NCBI GenBank assembly: GCA_021845805.1
Contig: JAJZVD010000023.1
Coordinates: forward strand, 1-51,981
Direction of reading: 5' to 3'
DNA length: 51,981 nt
Source of the DNA: Pseudomonadota bacterium
GTDB taxonomy: Bacteria > Pseudomonadota > Alphaproteobacteria > Rhodobacterales > Rhodobacteraceae
Shown here: piece after piece, positions 38,166-46,921 of the stretch
How positions within the stretch are numbered: position 1 is the first letter of the stretch
Layout of the letters: the number at the start of each line of letters is the position of its first letter
Position numbers and translations under genes: made by a program
Notes under the pieces: generated by a model
Database searches by the model: none
Seen by the model: only the letters and a program-made list of their open reading frames with translations
Told to the model about the DNA's origin: nothing

Positions 38166-39524
38166 ATGGCCTTCGACTGCGACCTTTTCGTGATCGGCGG
38201 CGGGTCGGGCGGCGTGCGCGCGGCGCGGATCGCCGCGTCCGACGGGGGCGCGCGGGTCCATCTGGCCGAGGAAAGCCGGATGGGCGGCACCTGCGTCATC
38301 CGCGGCTGTGTTCCCAAGAAGCTGATGGTCTTTGCCTCGTCCTATCCCGGCGCGATGGAGGAAGCGCGCGCCTATGGCTGGGACGTGACGCTGGGCGGGT
38401 TCGACTGGCTGGCCTTCCGCGGCAAGCTCGAGGCGGAACTCGACCGGCTGGAGGCCGCCTATCGCGGCGGGCTGACGCGGGCGGGGGTGACGATCCACGA
38501 TGCCCGCGCGGTGGTCGAGGATGCCCATACCGTGCGGCTGGCCGACGGGCAGACGGTTACCGCCAGGCACATCCTGATCGCCACCGGCGCGCGCCCCTTC
38601 GTGCCCGCGTTTCCGGGCCACGAGCTTGCGCTGACCTCGAACGACATGTTCGCGCTGCCCGCGTTGCCAAAGCGGCTTCTGGTGGTGGGCGGCGGCTACA
38701 TCGCCTGCGAATTCGCCTGCATCATGGCGGGGTTGGGGGTCGAGGTGACGCAGTATTACCGCGGCGCCCAGATCCTGCGCGGCTTCGATGACGAGGCGCG
38801 GGGCCATGTGGCCGAGGCGATGCGCGCCCGCGGCATCGCGATCCACTGCGGCACCGAGGTCACCGAGCTTGCGCGCGAGCCGGGCGGCATCCGCGCGACC
38901 GCGACGACCTGCGGCGACGCGCTCTTTGACGCGGTGCTGTACGCCACCGGGCGGGTGCCCAATTCCGCGGGCCTCGGGCTCGAGGCGCTGGGCGTGCAAC
39001 TGACCCGCGCCGGCGCGGTGAAGGTGGATGGCTACAGCCAGACGGCGGTGCCCTCGATCTATGCGGTGGGCGATGTCACCGACCGGCTGAACCTGACCCC
39101 GGTGGCGATCCGCGAAGGGCATGCCTTTGCCGATACGGTCTTTGGCGGAAAGCCCACCAAGGCAGACCATCACCTTGTTCCCTCGGCGGTCTTCACGCAG
39201 CCGGAGCTGGGCTCGGTCGGCCTGACCGAAGAAGAGGCGCGCGCGCAGGAGCCGATCGAGGTCTACGCGACCGCGTTCCGCCCGATGCGCACCCAGTTCG
39301 CAGGCCAGCCGGAGAAGGTGCTGATGAAACTGATCGTGAGCCAGCAGAGCCGCCGCGTGCTGGGTTGCCATATCGTCGCACCCGAGGCGGGCGAGATGAT
39401 CCAGCTTGCGGCGGTGGCGATCAGGATGGGCGCCACGAAAGACGATTTCGACCGGACGGTGGCGGTTCACCCCACCATGGCCGAGGAACTGGTGACGCTG
39501 CGCACCCCCAGCCGCAAGGCTTGA
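38166..39524 (+). CDS. gor: Glutathione-disulfide reductase
   Basis: 452-aa flavoprotein that reduces GSSG with NADPH. FAD site VIGGGSGGVRAARIAA, redox disulfide GGTCVIRGCVPKK (Cys43 and Cys48), NADPH site VVGGGYIACEFA and, at the C-terminus, the dimer-partner HPTMAEELVTL carrying the catalytic His-Glu. The start at 38166 matches these positions; a much longer open frame upstream is a chance extension through rpiA. Co-transcribed with rpiA. Confidence 0.96.
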   Translation: MAFDCDLFVIGGGSGGVRAARIAASDGGARVHLAEESRMGGTCVIRGCVPKKLMVFASSYPGAMEEARAYGWDVTLGGFDWLAFRGKLEAELDRLEAAYRGGLTRAGVTIHDARAVVEDAHTVRLADGQTVTARHILIATGARPFVPAFPGHELALTSNDMFALPALPKRLLVVGGGYIACEFACIMAGLGVEVTQYYRGAQILRGFDDEARGHVAEAMRARGIAIHCGTEVTELAREPGGIRATATTCGDALFDAVLYATGRVPNSAGLGLEALGVQLTRAGAVKVDGYSQTAVPSIYAVGDVTDRLNLTPVAIREGHAFADTVFGGKPTKADHHLVPSAVFTQPELGSVGLTEEEARAQEPIEVYATAFRPMRTQFAGQPEKVLMKLIVSQQSRRVLGCHIVAPEAGEMIQLAAVAIRMGATKDDFDRTVAVHPTMAEELVTLRTPSRKA

Positions 39525-39591
39525 ATTTCGCCCGCCAGTGCCCAGTTGGGAAGATGTGAGTGCGGCGCGGTAACAGAGGATAAAGACGTCG

Positions 39592-40728
39592 ATGGCAGGA
39601 AGTGGTGGCGGCCCCTGGGGCGGCTCTGGCGGAGATAACCGGGACGACGAACCCCGCGGCGGGCGCCGACCTGGCGACAACGGCCTGCCGATCGGCGACA
39701 TCGACGATCTGATGAAGAAGGGTCAGGACCGTCTTCGGGTGCTGATGGGCGGGCGGGGCAACGGTGGCGGCGGCCTGCCGCCGCGCGGCGCCGCCGGTGG
39801 CCCCGGGCCCAAGACCGTGGCGCTGGGCGTCGCGGGTCTTGCCGTGGCGCTCTGGGCCTTTGCCTCGATCTACACGGTCAAGCCGGAAGAACGCTCGGTC
39901 GAGCTGTTCCTGGGCCAGTTCAACCGGGTCGGGATGCCGGGCCTGAACTTCGCTCCCTGGCCGTTCGTGACCTATCAGGTCATCCCGACCTCGGGCGAAC
40001 GTACGACCGATGTGGGCAGCGGGCAGGGCGGGCAGAACGATACCGGCCTGATGCTGACCAGCGATCAGAACATCGTCGCGATCCACTTCCAGGTGGTCTG
40101 GAACATCGAGGATCCGCAGAAATTCCTGTTCAACCTGGCCGACCCCACCGACACGGTGCGGGCGGTGTCGGAATCGGCGATGCGCGACATCATCGCGCGC
40201 ACCGACCTGGCGCCGATCCTGAACAAGGACCGCGGCGCCATCGCCGCCGACCTGATGAAGGCGGTGCAGGACACGCTGGACAGCTACGGGTCGGGCATCC
40301 GGGTGATCCGGGTCAACTTCGACAGCGCCGACCCGCCGAAGGAAGTGATCGACAGCTTCCGCGCCGTTCAGGCCGCGCAGCAGCAGCGTGACAAGCTGGT
40401 GAACGAGGCCGAGGCCTATGCCAACAAGGCGCTGGGCGCCGCCCGCGGCCAGGCCGCGCAGGTGCAGCAGGAAGCCGAGGGCTACAAGGCGCAGGTGGTG
40501 AACCAGGCCGAGGGCGACGCGAGCCGCTTCGACTCGATCTACCAGTCCTACCTGAAGGCGCCCGAGGTCACCCGCGAACGGATGTATCTGGAAACCATGG
40601 AAGGCGTGCTGGGCGGGATCAACAAGGTCATCCTGGACGGTGCGACCGCCGGCACCGGCGCGGTGCCCTATCTGCCGTTGGATCGCCTGTTGCCGATGGC
40701 CGGGCAAGCGAAGGAGGTCGGGAAATGA
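39592..40728 (+). CDS. hflK: FtsH protease regulator HflK
   Basis: 378-aa membrane-anchored SPFH protein. A Gly/Arg-rich cytosolic N-terminus (residues 1-75) precedes one membrane segment (about residues 76-100, VALGVAGLAVALWAFASIY). The SPFH domain and a coiled-coil rich in Gln/Ala (ARGQAAQVQQEAEGYKAQ) follow. With HflC it forms the complex that encloses FtsH. Overlaps hflC by 4 bases. Confidence 0.96.
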   Translation: MAGSGGGPWGGSGGDNRDDEPRGGRRPGDNGLPIGDIDDLMKKGQDRLRVLMGGRGNGGGGLPPRGAAGGPGPKTVALGVAGLAVALWAFASIYTVKPEERSVELFLGQFNRVGMPGLNFAPWPFVTYQVIPTSGERTTDVGSGQGGQNDTGLMLTSDQNIVAIHFQVVWNIEDPQKFLFNLADPTDTVRAVSESAMRDIIARTDLAPILNKDRGAIAADLMKAVQDTLDSYGSGIRVIRVNFDSADPPKEVIDSFRAVQAAQQQRDKLVNEAEAYANKALGAARGQAAQVQQEAEGYKAQVVNQAEGDASRFDSIYQSYLKAPEVTRERMYLETMEGVLGGINKVILDGATAGTGAVPYLPLDRLLPMAGQAKEVGK

Positions 40729-41657
40729 CAAGTCGCGCAACCTATATCCTTCCCGGGCTCGTGGTGGTGGCGGCGGTGGCGCTGTCGTCGGTGTTCATCG
40801 TGGACCCGCGCGAAAAGGTGCTGGTGCTGCAGTTCGGCCAGGTGACCCAGGTGCGCGAGAACCCGGGCATCTACGTCAAGGTCCCGCTGATCCAGGACGT
40901 GGTGCGCTATGACGGCCGCATCCTTGGCCTGCCGACCGAGCCGCTGGAAGTCACCCCGCTGGATGACCGCCGCCTGGTGGTCGATGCCTTCGCCCGGTGG
41001 CGCATCACCGACCTGGTGAAATTCCGCCAGGCCACCGGCTCCGAGGGGATCCGCTTTGCCCAGAACCGGCTGGAGCAGATCCTGAACGCGGGGATCCGGC
41101 AGGTGCTGGGTTCGGTCAATTCCGATGCGGTGCTGTCGAACGACCGGACCAACCTGATGAACCAGATCCGTGACCTGGCCCGGAAAGAGGCGGACTCGCT
41201 TGGCGTTGACGTGATCGACGTGCGCCTGACCCGGACCGACCTGCCCGACCAGAACCTGTCGGCGACCTATGACCGGATGAAGGCGGAACGCCAGCGCGAG
41301 GCCGCCCAGCAGATCGCGCTGGGCAACCAGGAGGCGCAGACCATCCGCGCCAAGGCTGACCGCGACGCGCTGGAGATCACCTCGAACGCGAAGAAGCAGG
41401 CGGAAATCGTGCGCGGCCAGGCCGATGCACTGCGCAACGCGATCTATGCCGGGGCCTATTCGAAAGACCCGGCCTTCTTCGCCTTCAGCCGTTCGCTGTC
41501 GGCCTACCAGACCGCGCTGCGAGGCAGCAACACGACCATGGTGCTCAGCCCCGGCAGCAGCTTCTTCGACTATCTCAACGACCCGGCCGGCCGACCGGCG
41601 GCGGCCGGTGCCCCGGTCGGCGGCGCGCCTGCGCCCGCCGCGCCTGCCACCCCGTGA
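40725..41657 (+). CDS. hflC: FtsH protease regulator HflC
   Basis: 310-aa partner of HflK. An N-terminal membrane segment (TYILPGLVVVAAVALSSVFIV) is followed by an SPFH domain (DPREKVLVLQFGQV) and the MKAERQREAAQ coiled coil. The C-terminus ends in an Ala/Pro/Gly-rich tail. ATGA overlap with hflK; its stop overlaps the start of the DUF2065 remnant. Confidence 0.96.
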   Translation: MTSRATYILPGLVVVAAVALSSVFIVDPREKVLVLQFGQVTQVRENPGIYVKVPLIQDVVRYDGRILGLPTEPLEVTPLDDRRLVVDAFARWRITDLVKFRQATGSEGIRFAQNRLEQILNAGIRQVLGSVNSDAVLSNDRTNLMNQIRDLARKEADSLGVDVIDVRLTRTDLPDQNLSATYDRMKAERQREAAQQIALGNQEAQTIRAKADRDALEITSNAKKQAEIVRGQADALRNAIYAGAYSKDPAFFAFSRSLSAYQTALRGSNTTMVLSPGSSFFDYLNDPAGRPAAAGAPVGGAPAPAAPATP

Positions 41658-41849
41658 TCTGGCTGGTCTTCGCGCTGGGGGCGGTCTGCACGATCGAGGG
41701 GCTGGTGATGGCACTGGCCCTCTCGGCGGATCGAGGAGGTGCTGGCCTTTCTGGCCCGCCTTCCGGTCGAAACGCGCCGGGGCATGGGCCTGGCAACGCT
41801 CGCGCTTGGCGTCGCGCTGATCTGGCTTGCCCGGCTGGCTGGGCTCTGA
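41654..41849 (+). pseudogene. Frameshifted DUF2065 gene
   Basis: The hflC stop overlaps a GTG that opens the DUF2065-type start IWLVFALGAVCTIEGLVMALA. About 73 bases in, the family-like continuation moves to another frame: from 41727 the shifted frame reads RIEEVLAFLARLPVETRRG and ends GVALIWLARLAGL at TGA 41847-41849. In the original frame the protein would run out to 41869 with no resemblance to the family. The frame change equals one extra base (or two missing) near 41720-41727. It could be a true mutation or a sequencing or assembly error. DUF2065 proteins are small, two-segment membrane proteins usually found between hflC and degP. Confidence 0.75.
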
Positions 41850-41906
41850 AACACTCCGGGCTGGTGTGACGGGCTCTCACATCCCTTTGAATGCGGGAGA
41901 GCGGGA

Positions 41907-41934
41907 TTGAGTTGCGCGTACCTTCCGCTATCTC
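41907..41934 (+). promoter_or_regulatory. Candidate degP promoter
   Basis: TTGAGT (41907-41912) and TATCTC (41929-41934) separated by 16 bases, about 65 bases before the degP start, in the 149-bp space after DUF2065. Moderate resemblance to the sigma-70 consensus; I see no extracytoplasmic-sigma or heat-shock box. Confidence 0.4.
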
Positions 41935-41998
41935 ACGTTCTAGGCCGACACGCACGGGGGGTTCCGGCCATCCCGTCCTCGAACGAAAGGAGTTCAGC

Positions 41999-43525
41999 GT
42001 GCTGATGAAATCCCTGGAGCCAACCGCGCGGGCGGCCCTGCCGCTGCGGGCAGTGCTGGCGGTGGCAATGGGTCTGGCGCTGGCGATCGCGCAGCCCATC
42101 GTCGCCACGGCCAAGGGCGCCCCCGACGGCTTTGCCGATCTGGTGTCCAAGGTCAGCCCCGCGGTGGTCGACATCACCACCATGTCGACCGTAGCCGCTT
42201 CGACCGACGGCGGGCCTTCGGTGCCGCCCGGCTCGCCCTTCGAGCAGTTCTTCCACAACTTCATGGACCAGCAGGGTCAGGGCAACGGCGACCAGGGCAA
42301 CGGCCAGGACCAGGGTCAGGGCCCGGGCAACGGCCCCGGCGCCGCGCAGCGCAGCGAGGCGCTGGGCTCCGGCTTCGTGATTTCGCCCGATGGCTATATC
42401 GTCACCAACAACCACGTCATCGACGGGGCCGACGACATCCAGATCGAATTCTTCAACGGCGACAAGAAGAAGGCCAAGGTGGTGGGCGTCGACAAGGCGA
42501 CTGACATCGCGCTGCTGAAGATCACCGCCGACAAGCCGCTGCCCTATGTGCCGTTTGGCGACTCGGACAAGATGCGGGTCGGCGACTGGGTTCTGGCGAT
42601 GGGCAATCCGCTGGGCCAGGGCTTCTCTGTCTCGGCCGGGATCATCTCGGCCCGCGGCCGGACGCTCGAGGGCAGCTTCGACGACTTCTTCCAGACCGAC
42701 GCCGCGATCAACCGCGGCAACTCGGGCGGGCCGCTCTTCGACATGGATGGCGCGGTGATCGGCGTGAACACCGCGATCCTGTCGCCCAACGGCGGCTCGA
42801 TCGGGATCGGCTTCTCGATGGCGTCGAATGTCGTCTCGAAGGTGGTCGACCAACTGCGCCAGTACGGCGAGACCCGCCGCGGCTGGCTGGGCGTGCGCAT
42901 CCAGGACGTGACGCCCGACATGGCCGATGCGCTGGGCCTGCCCAAGGCCGCGGGGGCGATGATCACCGACGTGCCGAAGGGGCCGGGCGCCGATGCCGGG
43001 CTGAAATCGGGCGACATCATCACCAGCTTCGACGGGAACGACGTGCCCGACACCCGCGAACTTGTCCGCCAGGTGGCTAATACCGAGGTGGGCAAGAAGG
43101 TGGATGTGGTCGTGCTGCGGGATGGCAAGCCGATGACCCTCGCGGTCACGCTCGGCCGCCGCGAAACCGCGGAATCCGCTGCCGCCGCCCCGTCCGACCA
43201 GAAGCCCGCCCAACCGGCCAAGCCCGAGGTTGCGCAGGTTCTCGGCCTGAAGCTGACCCCCCTGACGCGCGTGCTGCGCGACAAGATGGGGCTGGCCGCG
43301 GGAACCAACGGCGTGGTCATCACCGATGTCGACCAGACCAGCGAGGCCTTCACGAAGGGCCTGCGTGGCGGCGATCTGATCACCGAGGTCGGTCAGCAGA
43401 AGGTGACCACGATCGGCGACGTTCAGGACCGCATCCAGGAGGCAAAGGACGCAGGCCGCAAGTCGGTGCTGCTGCTGATCCGCCGCGACGGCGAACCGCG
43501 TTTCGTCGCGCTGTCGGTCAACTGA
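41999..43525 (+). CDS. degP: Do-family serine protease DegP/MucD
   Basis: 508-aa periplasmic protease-chaperone. Signal peptide in the first 40 residues (ALPLRAVLAVAMGLALAIAQPIVATA). The catalytic triad is His139 (TNNHVID), Asp169 (ATDIALLK) and Ser242 (GNSGGPLF), numbered from GTG 41999; two PDZ domains follow (about residues 265-360 and 405-505). The GTG was chosen because AAAGGAG (41986-41992) is 6 bases upstream; ATG at 42005 is the alternative. A Gln/Gly/Asn-rich loop (residues 92-115) precedes the protease core. It follows hflK-hflC, a membrane quality-control cluster. Confidence 0.95.
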   Translation: MLMKSLEPTARAALPLRAVLAVAMGLALAIAQPIVATAKGAPDGFADLVSKVSPAVVDITTMSTVAASTDGGPSVPPGSPFEQFFHNFMDQQGQGNGDQGNGQDQGQGPGNGPGAAQRSEALGSGFVISPDGYIVTNNHVIDGADDIQIEFFNGDKKKAKVVGVDKATDIALLKITADKPLPYVPFGDSDKMRVGDWVLAMGNPLGQGFSVSAGIISARGRTLEGSFDDFFQTDAAINRGNSGGPLFDMDGAVIGVNTAILSPNGGSIGIGFSMASNVVSKVVDQLRQYGETRRGWLGVRIQDVTPDMADALGLPKAAGAMITDVPKGPGADAGLKSGDIITSFDGNDVPDTRELVRQVANTEVGKKVDVVVLRDGKPMTLAVTLGRRETAESAAAAPSDQKPAQPAKPEVAQVLGLKLTPLTRVLRDKMGLAAGTNGVVITDVDQTSEAFTKGLRGGDLITEVGQQKVTTIGDVQDRIQEAKDAGRKSVLLLIRRDGEPRFVALSVN

Positions 43526-43530
43526 CCCCC

Positions 43531-43556
43531 GCGGGGCGCCCGACCCGGCGCCCCGC
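43531..43556 (+). terminator. Hairpin after degP
   Basis: Perfect 10-bp inverted repeat GCGGGGCGCC / GGCGCCCCGC with a 6-base loop, immediately after the degP stop. No T-run. Confidence 0.6.
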
Positions 43557-43606
43557 CCACCCGCCCCGCTTGCGGCAGCCGCCCGACCTGATAAAGCAGG
43601 GGCCAC

Positions 43607-43696
43607 GGATGGGTGGCCGAGCGGTTTAAGGCTCCAGTCTTGAAAACTGGCGTGGGGGCAACCCCACCGTGGGTTCGAATCCCACCCCATCCGCCA
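43607..43696 (+). tRNA. tRNA-Ser (anticodon TGA)
   Basis: 90-base class II tRNA with encoded CCA. The acceptor stem GGATGGG pairs with CCCATCC before G-CCA. The anticodon loop CTTGAAA between CCAGT and ACTGG gives TGA; a long variable arm and GGTTCGAATCC T-loop are present. The lower-GC restriction-modification island begins just downstream, so this gene is a plausible integration site. Confidence 0.95.
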
Positions 43697-43722
43697 CTTG
43701 CCCCCGCGAAAGCGTTCTCCCC

Positions 43723-43746
43723 ATCCGGCTGCGGCCGGATTTTTCC
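43723..43746 (+). terminator. Intrinsic terminator of tRNA-Ser(TGA)
   Basis: Perfect 7-bp hairpin ATCCGGC / GCCGGAT with a 4-base loop followed by TTTTCC, 27 bases after the tRNA. Confidence 0.75.
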
Positions 43747-43975
43747 GTTGTTTTCGAGGGTTATGCGGGCGGGGCTGAGCACTGGCTCCTGTGCCGAGAT
43801 GCCCGGAAGTGGTCTCTCAAGGCCGATTTTCTCTGGACCTAATGACTGCGCCGTTTCGGTAAACAGCTTGTAAGCATCTGTCCACAATTGATTTTACTTG
43901 GCACCAGCGCGGACTCCGATCCCGGTTCCCTTCGTTTCCGGTCGCCCCTCACGTCGAACTTTTCCAGTCTCGCCG

Positions 43976-46921
43976 TTACGATGCATCGGCATATGTCGCT
44001 GTGAAGATCGTTTCGGATAGCCATTTCTTGAACGACGGGTTGTCGGAGAACTGCTTGAACAACTCCGTGTGGTCCGAGAGCAGTTCGATTACTGCGCGTT
44101 CAAGCGCCTTGTCGTGCTCGATCCGGGCGTTCTGCTTGTCCGAGTTTTTCATGGCGTTCTGATAAGCCCTGTCTGCCGAGACTTTCTCGGGAAGCTCCTG
44201 TGCAATCACCTTCCCGATCTTGTCCTTGTCCTTCCAATCGATGTTGCCGAACATATCATTGAAGACCTTAAGAATATTGCTCAGGAGATCGAGCTCGGGT
44301 TCGGGCCGGCCGCCGCCTCCCGTGGTCGGCACGGGCTCTATTTCTGCGTCTGCGTCGGGCAACACGATGGCCATGGTTGCCTGAGCTTCGACCCGATAGC
44401 TGTCCATATCGATTGCATCGAGAATACCCTTTGACAGGTCCGGCTCCTCGGGGGCAGGCAGCTTCGGCGTCAGGAAATTCAGGAAGATCGACAGCTTTTC
44501 CCAGTCCGCATTGCTGTACGGAAGGATCGCAGCCAGGAAGCCGTAGGTCCTGGTGAACGCCTTCGCCTTGCCTTTGAAGTCGACCTGTCCGTCCTCGTCG
44601 AGGTCTGTCTTGTACACGGCCACGCAAGCGTCGAGGATTGGGTCTAGCTTGTCCCGGTCCGCGCCGCCGAGGTAGAGCGCCACCAAATCCTCCACTTGCT
44701 CCCAGGAATAAACCTGGTAGCCGTCCAATGCGGTCTTCAGGTCGTGCAGCTTGTTGGGGTCGGTTTCTTCGCTGAGGATCGTAGTGCGGTAATACGGCTC
44801 AAATGACGCCTTGATCACCTCGAAGTCGTTCATGAAGTCGAGAACGAAGGTGTCGTGCTTCTGTGGATGCGCTCGGTTCAACCGAGACAGGGTCTGCACC
44901 GCTTTCACCCCGGACAGCGTCTTGTCCACGTACATGGTGTGCAGCAGCGGCTCGTCGTAGCCCGTCTGGAACTTGTCCGCGACGATCAGGAAGCGATACG
45001 GATCCTTCTGGATCAGTTCCTCGATCTGGCTGCTCGGAAAACCGTTCAGTGTCGCCTCGGTGACCTTGTGGCCTCCATACTCATGCTCGCCCGAAACGGC
45101 GACTATGGCTTGGTGCGGGCTCTTACGCTCCTTCAGATACGCCTGAAAGGCATGGAAGTACTGGATCGCGCGCTGAATCCCGTTGGTAATGACCATCGCA
45201 CGGGCTGCTCCACCGATCTTCCGGTGCGCCATGACCTGATCGTGGAAGTGATCGACCATGATCTCGGCCTTCTTGCGGATCGCATGGTCGTGGGATTCGA
45301 CATACTTGCGCAGCTTCTTCTGCGCCCGTTTGGTATCGAACCTTGGATCATCCTCGACCGTCTTCATTAGCCGATAGAAGCTGTCGACCGGCGTATAGTG
45401 CTTGAGCACATCGAGGATGAAACCCTCCTCGATGGCCTGCTTCATCGAATAATTGTGGAAGGGAACGTGCCTGACTTTCCCGCCCTCGGGGACCGCCGTG
45501 CCGAAAATCTCCAGCGTCTTGTTCTTGGGCGTGGCGGTGAAGGCGAAATAGCTCGCGTTCGGCAGAACCTTCCGCGCCTCCATCAACCGGTTGATCGTGT
45601 CCTCAACGGTTTCGTCGTCCTCCTCGGCACCATTCGCGGCAAGCGCGATGTTCATCTTGGCTGACGTCCGGCCACCTTGGCTGGAATGCGCCTCGTCGAT
45701 GATGATGGCGAAGGTTCGCCCACGATGGCTGTCCCCGATCTCGTCGAGGATAAACGGGAACTTCTGCACCGTGGTGATGATGATCTTCTTGCCCTGCTGC
45801 AAGAACGTCCGAAGCTGCTGCGATCCCTCGGTGACCGCGCCGACGATGGAGGACACCTGCGCGAACTGCTTAATCGTGTCGCGGATCTGTTTGTCGAGAT
45901 TACGCCTGTCGGTGACAACGATGACGGTGTTGAAGGTCGGCGTGCCGCCAGTCTCCAGCCCGATCAGCTGGTGGGAGAGCCACGCAATCGAGTTGCTCTT
46001 GCCCGAACCGGCCGAGTGCTGGATCAAATAGCGCTTGCCCGCCCCCTTGGCTTCGGCGTCGGTAAGCAGCTTGCGCACCACGTCCAGCTGATGGAAGCGC
46101 GGGAAGACCTGCTTGGGCGGCTTCTTCTTGCCGCGCTCGTCGACCTCCTCGACAACCTGGGCGTAGTTTTCCAGAATGTCGGTGAGGTTCCGCTTCGTCA
46201 GGTACTCCTTCCAGAGGTAATCGGTCTTCAGGCCATGCGGGTTCGGCGGGTTGCCTGCGCCGTCATTCCAGCCCTTGTTGAAGGGCAAGAACCAGGATGC
46301 CTTGCCCTTCAGGTGGCTGCACATCCGTACCTCGTGGTCGTCCACGGCGAAGTGGACGACGCAACGGCTTAACTGAAACAGCAGCTCCTTGGGGTCGCGG
46401 TCGCGCTTGTACTGCTCGATGGCATCCTCGACCGTCTGCTTGGTCAGGCTGTTCTTCAACTCGAAGGTGGCGACGGGCAAGCCGTTGATGAACAGCGCCA
46501 CGTCAAGCGACAGCTTGGTCGCATCCTTGGAATAATGAAGCTGCCGGGTGACGCTGAAGATGTTGGCGGCGAACAACTCCTCGGCCTTCGCGTTGCCGGG
46601 GGTCGGCGTCCCGAAAAACAGCTCGACCGAGCCGGGGCCATGCTTCACCCCATTTCGCAACACTTCGATAACACCGCGCTTGGCGATCTCGCCTTGCAGC
46701 CGATGAAGGAACTGCAGCCGCTTCGGGCCGTCTTCCCCGATGCCGAGGGCATCGACAGCCTCCGGTTGCGTGGCGTTCAGGAAGGCGAACAGCTTGACCA
46801 GGTCGATGGCGTGGTCCCGGTCGAAATCCTTGGAGTCGCCAGCGACGTAACCCGCCTCATCGATCAGCGAGCGGACGATTAGGGCTTCGAGGCCTTTTTC
46901 GCTGGTGTCAGTTGTCGGCAT
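43976..46921 (-). CDS. hsdR: Type I restriction endonuclease subunit R
   Basis: 981-aa motor-nuclease subunit that translocates and cuts unmodified DNA together with HsdM and HsdS. The N-terminal nuclease domain shows Asp140 (SLDVALFING) and the ExK motif in TFELKN (Glu154-Lys156). The SF2 helicase has Walker A HSAGSGKSNS (residues 302-311), DEAH at 409-412 and a motif VI-like QTLSRLNRA; all look intact. The gene overlaps the hsdS end by 14 bases. Base composition is lower in G+C than the core genes. Confidence 0.95.
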   Translation of the reverse strand: MPTTDTSEKGLEALIVRSLIDEAGYVAGDSKDFDRDHAIDLVKLFAFLNATQPEAVDALGIGEDGPKRLQFLHRLQGEIAKRGVIEVLRNGVKHGPGSVELFFGTPTPGNAKAEELFAANIFSVTRQLHYSKDATKLSLDVALFINGLPVATFELKNSLTKQTVEDAIEQYKRDRDPKELLFQLSRCVVHFAVDDHEVRMCSHLKGKASWFLPFNKGWNDGAGNPPNPHGLKTDYLWKEYLTKRNLTDILENYAQVVEEVDERGKKKPPKQVFPRFHQLDVVRKLLTDAEAKGAGKRYLIQHSAGSGKSNSIAWLSHQLIGLETGGTPTFNTVIVVTDRRNLDKQIRDTIKQFAQVSSIVGAVTEGSQQLRTFLQQGKKIIITTVQKFPFILDEIGDSHRGRTFAIIIDEAHSSQGGRTSAKMNIALAANGAEEDDETVEDTINRLMEARKVLPNASYFAFTATPKNKTLEIFGTAVPEGGKVRHVPFHNYSMKQAIEEGFILDVLKHYTPVDSFYRLMKTVEDDPRFDTKRAQKKLRKYVESHDHAIRKKAEIMVDHFHDQVMAHRKIGGAARAMVITNGIQRAIQYFHAFQAYLKERKSPHQAIVAVSGEHEYGGHKVTEATLNGFPSSQIEELIQKDPYRFLIVADKFQTGYDEPLLHTMYVDKTLSGVKAVQTLSRLNRAHPQKHDTFVLDFMNDFEVIKASFEPYYRTTILSEETDPNKLHDLKTALDGYQVYSWEQVEDLVALYLGGADRDKLDPILDACVAVYKTDLDEDGQVDFKGKAKAFTRTYGFLAAILPYSNADWEKLSIFLNFLTPKLPAPEEPDLSKGILDAIDMDSYRVEAQATMAIVLPDADAEIEPVPTTGGGGRPEPELDLLSNILKVFNDMFGNIDWKDKDKIGKVIAQELPEKVSADRAYQNAMKNSDKQNARIEHDKALERAVIELLSDHTELFKQFSDNPSFKKWLSETIFTATYADAS

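Noticed and set aside
43613-43873. Open frame starting in the tRNA-Ser(TGA) gene
   Set aside because: It translates the tRNA sequence and the terminator; no independent start or family.
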